Below are positions 5,694 through 10,740 of a DNA stretch of 10,740 nucleotides, in pieces. Every line of letters starts with the position of its first letter. The stretch's first letter is position 1. This DNA comes from Planctomycetota bacterium (lineage in GTDB: Bacteria; Planctomycetota; UBA1135; UBA2386): positions 1 through 10,740 of the forward strand of contig JAEUHU010000247.1 in assembly GCA_016793305.1 (NCBI GenBank), written 5' to 3'. The notes beneath the pieces were generated by a model that was given only the letters and a program-made list of their open reading frames with translations, was not told where the DNA came from and did not search any database. Made by a program: the position numbers and the translations under genes.

Positions 5694-7262
5694 TCAGCCG
5701 CGGCGACGGCACAGCCGGAACGGCCGCCCCGACGGCAGCGTGACCTGCACCAGTTCGTAGTCGCGGAGGAACTCCGCGGACGCCAGCAGGTCGCGTTCGG
5801 ACACCGCCCACAGGTGGTCGTGCTGCTCGGCCCAGGCCTCGGGCCCGACCGCGGCGATCTGCGCCAGCAGGTCGTGCGACTCGGGACGCTGCCACAGGTC
5901 GCCCGGCGTCGTCGAGCCGAACACCACGTAGTCGGGCCGCTGCGCCAGCACGTAGAGGCCGTCGCCCTTCTGGTGGCCCGCCGGCATGCGCGGGTCGCGC
6001 CGGCCGTGTCGCGCGATGTGTGGATCGCACAGCCCGAGGATGTCGACGAAGCGCACGCCGGGCCCGCCGAAGTGGCCCATGTAGCCGGCGGCACCGCCGG
6101 CGACCACGAGGCGGCCGCCGCGGCGTGCTGCCTCGGCGGCGAAGAACTCGCCGACCTCGCGGCGGTACTGTTCGCTGCGGAACGAGCGCTCGGGCACGTT
6201 GCCGGCCGACAGCGACTGCAGCAGCGGCAGCAGCGCCAGCGTCGCCAAGGCAAGAGCTCCGACCGGTGCGAGCCAGCGGCGGGGTGCTGCGCCCTGCGCC
6301 AGCGCGTGCTGCACACCGACGAACACCATCGTCACCAACGTCGGGAACATCGGCGCCACGAAGCGGTGGTAGGGCATGTGGTCGCCGCCGCTCAGCACGA
6401 CGTAGAACAGCCAGCCACCGCACAGCACGACCAAAGCCTGGCAGCGTCGGTCGACGGCGAGGCAGGTGCCGAGACCGAACGCGAGCAGCGGCGCGCCGAG
6501 GTCGTTGCGCAGCCAGTCGAGCAGGTAGTGCACACCGGCCTTGTAGACGCGCACGTCGGTGCCGAGGCCGAACTTGGCCGACGCCGGGTTCGGCACCGGC
6601 GTGCCGTAGAGCAGCCAGCGGTAGAGGGCCGGCAGCAGCAGCGCCGCCAGCAGGATCGCCGTGTCGCAGAGGCGCGCGCGCTGTCCGGCCGGTCCGCACC
6701 AGACGGTCTTCAGGAACCAGGCGCCACCGAGCACCTGCAAGGTGTCCAGGCGCGTCAGCGAGGCCAGCGCCAGCAGCAGCATCGCGAGCCCCTGGCGACG
6801 TGCCGGGCCGTCGGGGCCACATTCGCGCACGAAGCGACCGAGCCCGAGCGTGACCAGCAGCGTGACGCAGCTGGTCTCCAGGCCACTGCCGGCCTGGCCG
6901 ACCACGGTCGTCGAGCCGGCGACCACCAGGGCCGGGAGCGGAGCCAGGGGGGCTGGCAGCAGGCCGCGCGCCAGCCACCAGGTCGCCGCCACGCTGCCGA
7001 CGGCCCCCGCGTAGCCGAGCCAGGTGGCGGCGGCGAACAGGTCGATGCCCAGGCTCTGCGCGAGCCACAGCAGCCAGACGAAGCCGAGGTTGGTGAACGT
7101 CTCGACCGGTTCGCCGACGTTGTAGACGAGGCCGTGGCCGAGTCCCTGGTGCACGACGCTGCGGAACGAGATCACGGCGTCGTCGCAGACGAAGCCGAGG
7201 TAGCGCTGGCCGTGGACGGCTGCGAGCAGCACCGCGAGGGCGCCGAGGAGGCGGGCGAGCAT
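5694..7262 (-). CDS. Multi-spanning GT-C fold glycosyltransferase, AftB-like
   Basis: This 522-residue integral membrane protein has an N-terminal hydrophobic segment (about 3-18), then an extracytoplasmic loop with FVCDDAVISFR (24-34; D27/D28). Next comes GLVYNVGEPVETFTNLGFVW (44-63), then about nine more hydrophobic helices to about residue 352. The acidic pair after the first helix followed by 'G.G.vyN.Ge.vE.fTN' is the pattern of GT-C transferases that use lipid-linked sugar donors, especially the AftB-type terminal arabinofuranosyltransferase group. Other features of that pattern are GLET (127-130), GGDHMPYHRF (292-301) and DILGLCDPHIAR (407-418). Residues 354-522 form a soluble extracytoplasmic tail. 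The probable job is adding a sugar to a cell-surface glycan or glycolipid; the donor and acceptor cannot be read from sequence. No Shine-Dalgarno sequence precedes the ATG. It lies 66 bases downstream of the lipoprotein gene, with a strong hairpin between them. Confidence 0.82.
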   Translation of the reverse strand: MLARLLGALAVLLAAVHGQRYLGFVCDDAVISFRSVVHQGLGHGLVYNVGEPVETFTNLGFVWLLWLAQSLGIDLFAAATWLGYAGAVGSVAATWWLARGLLPAPLAPLPALVVAGSTTVVGQAGSGLETSCVTLLVTLGLGRFVRECGPDGPARRQGLAMLLLALASLTRLDTLQVLGGAWFLKTVWCGPAGQRARLCDTAILLAALLLPALYRWLLYGTPVPNPASAKFGLGTDVRVYKAGVHYLLDWLRNDLGAPLLAFGLGTCLAVDRRCQALVVLCGGWLFYVVLSGGDHMPYHRFVAPMFPTLVTMVFVGVQHALAQGAAPRRWLAPVGALALATLALLPLLQSLSAGNVPERSFRSEQYRREVGEFFAAEAARRGGRLVVAGGAAGYMGHFGGPGVRFVDILGLCDPHIARHGRRDPRMPAGHQKGDGLYVLAQRPDYVVFGSTTPGDLWQRPESHDLLAQIAAVGPEAWAEQHDHLWAVSERDLLASAEFLRDYELVQVTLPSGRPFRLCRRRG

Positions 7263-7294
7263 GGCGGGGAGAGGGGCTCTGCCGTTCCGGCACA

Positions 7295-7321
7295 GCGGGC
7301 CGCAGCATACGTGCGGCCCGC
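7295..7321 (-). terminator. Strong 10-bp hairpin after the lipoprotein stop codon
   Basis: GCGGGCCGCA (7295-7304) and TGCGGCCCGC (7312-7321) form a perfect 10-bp GC stem with a 7-nt loop. It begins 7 nt after the lipoprotein TAG and lies 32 nt before the ATG of the glycosyltransferase. No U-tract follows. It is positioned like a terminator or attenuator and could limit read-through into the downstream gene or protect the upstream message's 3' end. Confidence 0.5.
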
Positions 7322-7328
7322 GCCCCTG

Positions 7329-9623
7329 CTACTGCGCGTGCTCTTCCGGCAGCACGTAGAACCACTTGTCCCAGCGAGACTGGTTCAGAGGGCCCTGGCG
7401 CAACAGGTCGCCGTAGTACTCGGCGCGCTGTTGCACGTTCGGCTTGCCGGACATGTCGGACAGCAGCAGCATTCCGGTGACCAGGGTCGACGCCGAGCCG
7501 CCGAGCGGTGAGTCGCCGAAGCGGATCCCGTTGGTCGCGTCCCAATAGTTCGCAGGAACCTGGACGCCGTTGTGGCTGAACGCGATGTAGTAGCGCAGGC
7601 CGTTCGCCACGAAGCCGTGCTGCGGGTCCTGGTAGTTGGTGACCCACGAGTATTCGACGGTGTCGACGACGTCCTCGCAGATCTCGAGCAGCTTGGGCTC
7701 GGCCCAGTGCCGGTAGGCGCCGAGGTAGCCGAACAGCACGGCGCCGCTCTGCCACGCCATGAAGAACTCGTGGTTCATCGGCCAGCCCGTGCCGCCGTAG
7801 TTCTCCTGCAGCGACATCGCCTTGCTCGGATGGTTCTTCCAGCGCTGCACGTCGACGATCTCGTTGACGCGGCGCATCGCGTAGGCGCGCAGGTTCTGGT
7901 CGCCGGTGGCGAGGTAGGCCTGCACGAAGCCCTGCATGGTCCAGCCCTCGGCGCGCACCGCTTGCACGAAGCGCGTGTTGTAGGTCGTGAGGCGCATCAT
8001 GCCCTTCAGCGACTGGCCCATCTGGCGCAGTTCCTCCTGGGCCCAGCAGTCGCCGCTGATCGTCCAGTAGTCGAACAGCAGGTCGGTCGACCAGTGTTCG
8101 TGGTCGAAGTGCTCCCAACCGCGCGCATGGTCCCAGCCGTTCAGCACGCGGGAGCGGTAGGCGGGATACGGGTCGTTGTTGACGATCGCGCGGCGGCCGA
8201 GGGTCTCGTGCGACAGGTCGCGGGAACCCGGGTACATCGGGATGCCGTCGGCGAGGAACAGGTTCTGCTCGTCCCCGACGCGCAGGCCGTAGAGGTGGTA
8301 GGCGCGCAGCGCCTGGATCCACGCCTTCTCCTCGAGCACGCTCAGCAGTCGCTGATGGCCCGCCTGCACGGCGTGGGCCAGTTCCTGGCTCAGCGGGCCG
8401 TTGCGCGGCGTACCGGTGGTGCCGGTCGGCAGCGGATCGCCGCGCGAGCCGAAGGTGCCGAAGAAGTTCGAGCCCCAGAAGGTCTGGTACTCGCCTTCGG
8501 CGCGGGCCCAGGCGTCGGCAGGGCCTTCGATCGGGCCACCGAGCAGCCCGAGGCTGCCGGTCGTGTACCAGCTGTCGTGCGTCGCCAGCGGATAACTCGG
8601 CGAGCCGACCAGCGCCTGCGCGGTCTGCTGCCAGCGGGTCGCTTCGGTCGAGCTGGCGCCAGGAGGCACCACCTGCAGCACGAAGCGGTAGCGGCGCGTC
8701 TGGCCGTCGCCGAGCCAGTCCTGGTTCAGAACCCGGAAGCCGGTCAGGCCGCCGCCGGCCGACGCACCGGCGTCGATCGCGTTCTGGGTCGGCCGGAACG
8801 GCAGTGCGGTGACGCCCTGGCCGCCGCACAGGAAGCGCGCCTCGTTGATGTCGACGCCGCCGAGCGGGTAGAGGTTGCGATCGCTCGAGCCGTTCGGGGC
8901 GTCGCTGCCGAGGTAGTCGTTGCCGAGGACCCAGTCGACGACCACCACCGGCACGTCGCGGAACTCCTGCACGTAGAACGTCGACGTTAGGTAGTCGCGG
9001 CCGATGCCGCCCGAGGCCGCGGTGTGGTAGGTGCGATGGCGCGCGACGCGCTGCAGCGGCGTCTCGGCCAGCACTTCGCCGGTGCCCGAAGTGAACGAAC
9101 GGTAGGCGACGTTGAAGGTGTCGCGCACTTCGGCCCCGATCTGCAGCGTCGGCAGGATGGTCGTCACCCACGTGTTGCGGGTGAACGAGCCGCCGAGCGA
9201 CGGCGTGCCGCCGGCGACCGAGTAGGTCTTGGTCTGGCCGGCCGCCAGCGTGTCGGTGAACTGGGCCTGGGCGACGCGGATCGAGCCGTCGCGCCAGCGC
9301 TGCAGCACGCGCCAGGCGGTCTGATGGCCACTGACGACCAGCGAGTTGGTGGAGGAGTGGTGCCCGAACGGGAACGGCACCGACGCCAGCAGGGTCTCGG
9401 TGCGCTCCGTCGCGGCGAAGTTGGTCACCTGGAACTCCGGCGTCCAGCCCAGCGGCACGCCGGGTTCGCCAGGAGCGCCAGGACCGCCGCCGCTGCCAGG
9501 ATCGCTGGCGAGGCCCCGTTCGCCGCCGCCGGAACCGCAGGCGGCGAACAGCACGGCGGTGGCGATGCCGACCCACGCAGCACGCAGGACGCCATGGAAT
9601 CGAGAGGTTGGACCCAGGTGCAT
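7329..9623 (-). CDS. Secreted lipoprotein with RIFT-barrel-like N-terminus and alpha/alpha-toroid-like C-terminus; putative polysaccharide-active protein
   Basis: From ATG 9623 the product has 764 residues. That start is preceded by GGGGAG with 6-nt spacing, the best Shine-Dalgarno in the window, and begins directly at the signal peptide. The signal ends in VLFAAC (C29), a lipobox, so the protein is probably lipid-anchored. A Gly/Pro linker (30-59) follows. Residues about 63-150 read like the PcRGLX/YetA-type N-terminal RIFT barrel: FPFG at 84-87, RWRDGSIRVAQAQF at 109-122, then a 'l.aGqtktYsV' strand. The central and C-terminal parts (about 380-740) are rich in Trp, Tyr and His, with helical repeats such as GWEHFDHEHWSTDLLFDYW near 500-518, ENYGGTGWPMNHEFF and DVVDTVEYSW. 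This resembles alpha/alpha barrels of polysaccharide lyases and related enzymes. The relation to exo-rhamnogalacturonan lyase-type families is inference from the N-terminal pattern; substrate and activity are unknown. It may work with the downstream GT-C gene. Confidence 0.78.
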   Translation of the reverse strand: MHLGPTSRFHGVLRAAWVGIATAVLFAACGSGGGERGLASDPGSGGGPGAPGEPGVPLGWTPEFQVTNFAATERTETLLASVPFPFGHHSSTNSLVVSGHQTAWRVLQRWRDGSIRVAQAQFTDTLAAGQTKTYSVAGGTPSLGGSFTRNTWVTTILPTLQIGAEVRDTFNVAYRSFTSGTGEVLAETPLQRVARHRTYHTAASGGIGRDYLTSTFYVQEFRDVPVVVVDWVLGNDYLGSDAPNGSSDRNLYPLGGVDINEARFLCGGQGVTALPFRPTQNAIDAGASAGGGLTGFRVLNQDWLGDGQTRRYRFVLQVVPPGASSTEATRWQQTAQALVGSPSYPLATHDSWYTTGSLGLLGGPIEGPADAWARAEGEYQTFWGSNFFGTFGSRGDPLPTGTTGTPRNGPLSQELAHAVQAGHQRLLSVLEEKAWIQALRAYHLYGLRVGDEQNLFLADGIPMYPGSRDLSHETLGRRAIVNNDPYPAYRSRVLNGWDHARGWEHFDHEHWSTDLLFDYWTISGDCWAQEELRQMGQSLKGMMRLTTYNTRFVQAVRAEGWTMQGFVQAYLATGDQNLRAYAMRRVNEIVDVQRWKNHPSKAMSLQENYGGTGWPMNHEFFMAWQSGAVLFGYLGAYRHWAEPKLLEICEDVVDTVEYSWVTNYQDPQHGFVANGLRYYIAFSHNGVQVPANYWDATNGIRFGDSPLGGSASTLVTGMLLLSDMSGKPNVQQRAEYYGDLLRQGPLNQSRWDKWFYVLPEEHAQ

Positions 9624-9629
9624 CGAAGA

Positions 9630-9668
9630 CTCCCCGTTACGACTAGTGGACCGTGTCACGGTCGGGGA
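9630..9668 (-). promoter_or_regulatory. Leader of the lipoprotein gene: Shine-Dalgarno, 15-bp palindrome and possible Shine-Dalgarno-masking stem
   Basis: GGGGAG (9630-9635 on the minus strand) is the ribosome binding site, 6 nt before ATG 9623. A perfect 7-1-7 inverted repeat, GACCGTG-T-CACGGTC, spans 9649-9663, ending 25 nt before the start codon. In addition, TCCCCG (9663-9668 read on the minus strand) is complementary to CGGGGA (9631-9636), which contains the ribosome binding site. If this stretch is transcribed, the message could fold so as to hide the site. The palindrome alone would suit a repressor operator. The rest of the 9624-9869 gap contains the typA 3' hairpin and a weak 5-bp repeat at 9715-9729, and otherwise nothing I recognise. 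Confidence 0.38.
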
Positions 9669-9833
9669 ATCGGCGGTCCGGCGCGGGCCCTGCAGCGCCC
9701 GACGTGCACCTTCTCACTGCGGGACAGTGGGGATGACGGATCGGCGTCTCGGATGCAGCTTCGCGCCTTGCTGCCGCGGTTTCGACGTGCCGCACCAGGC
9801 ACACGGTCGCGCGGACACCTCGCCGGGTCGCGT

Positions 9834-9863
9834 CCGCGGCACCCGTCCTCCGAGGTGCCGCGG
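9834..9863 (-). terminator. Strong 10-bp hairpin after the typA stop codon
   Basis: CCGCGGCACC (9834-9843) and GGTGCCGCGG (9854-9863) form a perfect 10-bp stem with a 10-nt loop, beginning 6 nt after the typA TGA. No U-tract follows. A competing 7-bp repeat, CGCGGAC (9810-9816) with GTCCGCG (9832-9838), shares bases with its distal arm, so two alternative folds are possible. The placement suggests the 3' end of the typA message. Confidence 0.5.
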
Positions 9864-9869
9864 GGTGGT

Positions 9870-10740
9870 TCACACCGTCTCGCTGCGTCGCTCGTTGCGC
9901 TTGCGGTCGGTCTCTTTCAGGTGCGCCTTGCGCAGCCGGACCGACTTCGAGGTGATCTCGACCAGCTCGTCCTCGCCGACGTATTCGAGCGCGTCCTCGA
10001 CGTTGAACGCGCGCGGCGGCGGCAGCTTGACGAACGTCTCCTTGTTCGAGCTGCGGATGTTGGTCGCCTTCTTCTCGCGCACCACGTTGACCACCAGGTC
10101 GTTGTCCTTGCAGTGCTCGCCGACCAGCATGCCCTCGTAGACCTCGACGCCTTCGCCCACGAAGAACGAGCCGCGGTCGCGCAGGCCGTCCATCGCGTAG
10201 AAGGTCGTCTGGCCCTGCGCCATCGAGATCAGCACGCCGGCGGTCCGTTCCTCGATCGCGCCGCGGTACGGCCCGTAGCCGTGGAACACGTGGTGCATGG
10301 TCGCTTCGCCGGCGGTTGCGTTCAGCAGGCGGCTGCGCACGCCGATCAGCCCGCGCGCCGGCACCGTGAACTCGAGGCGGGTGAAGGTGCCCTTGCGGTC
10401 CATCTTCAGCATCTCCGCCTTGCGGTTGCCGAGGATCTCGATCACCTTGCCGACCGCGTCGGCCGGCGCGTCGACGGTCAGGTACTCGATCGGCTCCTGC
10501 TTCTCGCCGTCGATCTCCTTGAACAGCACCTGTGGCTTCTGCACCGCGAACTCGTAGCCCTCGCGGCGCATCGTCTCGAGCAGGAAGCCGAGGTGCATCA
10601 CGCCGCGGCCCGACAGCTTGAACTGGTCGGCGCTCTCGCCCTGCTGCACGCGCAGCGCCACGTTGACGCGCAGTTCCTTCTCCAGGCGGTCGCGGATGTG
10701 GCGCGACGTCATGAACTTGCCGCCGTCCTTGCCGGCGAAC
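9870..10740 (-). CDS. typA: Translational GTPase TypA/BipA, C-terminal portion (5' end outside the window)
   Basis: TypA is a ribosome-binding translational GTPase related to EF-G and LepA that aids growth under stress and 50S assembly. Only the last 290 or so residues are in the window: the frame continues through the right edge as FAGKDGGKFMTSRHIRDRL, the family's 'F.G.egkfvTSR.i.dRL' segment, so the ATG at 10712 is internal. Visible parts are the domain III/V region with LSGRGVMHLGFLLETMRREGYE, the RGLIGVRSRLLNATAGEA strand and the TypA-specific C-terminal domain GVLISMAQGQ, LRDRGSFFVGEGVEVYEGMLVGE, NDLVVNVVREKKATNIR and the basic ending ELVEITSKSVRLRKAHL. GRGVMHLG replaces the more usual GRGELHLS, and NATAGEATMHHVF resembles the version seen in Bacteroidota-like TypA. 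The GTPase domain cannot be checked here. A strong hairpin follows the stop codon. Confidence 0.96.
   Translation of the reverse strand, partial: FAGKDGGKFMTSRHIRDRLEKELRVNVALRVQQGESADQFKLSGRGVMHLGFLLETMRREGYEFAVQKPQVLFKEIDGEKQEPIEYLTVDAPADAVGKVIEILGNRKAEMLKMDRKGTFTRLEFTVPARGLIGVRSRLLNATAGEATMHHVFHGYGPYRGAIEERTAGVLISMAQGQTTFYAMDGLRDRGSFFVGEGVEVYEGMLVGEHCKDNDLVVNVVREKKATNIRSSNKETFVKLPPPRAFNVEDALEYVGEDELVEITSKSVRLRKAHLKETDRKRNERRSETV

Noticed and set aside
5613..7511. A 632-codon plus-strand open frame antisense to the glycosyltransferase
   Set aside because: The translation is rich in Gln, His, Arg and Val from reversed codons and shows no recognisable fold. The opposite strand has a convincing membrane protein.
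7572..8990. A 472-codon plus-strand frame antisense to the lipoprotein
   Set aside because: It is a typical His/Val/Arg-rich antisense shadow without a ribosome binding site.
5620..9576. A 1318-codon open frame on the minus strand
   Set aside because: It overlaps the glycosyltransferase and lipoprotein genes in another frame. Its translation is Arg/Ala/Pro-rich with no domain pattern, as expected of shadow frames in high-GC DNA, while the two overlapped frames have clear motifs.
9643..9873. A 76-codon minus-strand frame between typA and the lipoprotein
   Set aside because: It overlaps the typA end and its hairpin, has Arg/Ala-rich composition, has no ribosome binding site and crosses the palindrome.
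1..10740. CRISPR array, transposon, integrase, tRNA or rRNA
   Set aside because: No spaced direct repeats, terminal inverted repeats with a transposase, cloverleaf-like segment or rRNA-like stretch was seen on reading both strands.

Overview
The window is a GC-rich stretch of about 10.7 kb, with coding densely packed on both strands and long open shadow frames caused by base composition. The gene set is bacterial: engB, rnc and typA, a di-iron RIC protein, a signal-bearing cyclophilin, a glycine-linker lipoprotein with a RIFT-barrel-like front, a multi-module protein with carboxypeptidase-regulatory-like beta domains, and a GT-C membrane glycosyltransferase. Together with the scarcity of Shine-Dalgarno sites, this points to Planctomycetota or a similar high-GC environmental lineage. 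That assignment is inference, because no marker such as 16S rRNA is present.

Layout. Positions 1-2523 (+) hold the 3' part of a beta-domain protein, then a membrane-anchored coiled-coil/TPR-like protein. EngB (2569-3150, -) converges on that pair. An 83-bp divergent gap with a 16-bp palindrome separates engB from a secreted cyclophilin-type peptidyl-prolyl isomerase (3234-4085, +), which converges on rnc (4115-4825, -). Upstream of rnc on the minus strand are, in order of transcription, typA (enters at the right edge, stop at 9870), a lipoprotein (7329-9623), a multi-spanning GT-C glycosyltransferase (5694-7262) and RIC (4924-5610). No tRNA, rRNA, CRISPR array, transposase, integrase or attachment site was seen. 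No gene-free stretch exceeds 300 bases; the longest is 9624-9869.

How the genes work together. EngB, RNase III and TypA all act on ribosomes or rRNA maturation, but they are interleaved with envelope genes and are not an obvious operon. The lipoprotein and the GT-C enzyme are neighbours on one strand (65-bp gap with a strong hairpin) and may share a role in surface or extracellular polysaccharide. RIC stands alone with its own palindromic control region over the start codon, as expected for a nitrosative or oxidative stress gene. The control signals are the less ordinary part: palindromes before RIC, the lipoprotein and the cyclophilin gene; strong hairpins lacking U-tracts just after stop codons; and -10-like hexamers 7-9 nt before ATG that suggest leaderless transcripts. 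I found no convincing new multi-gene defence or mobile system.
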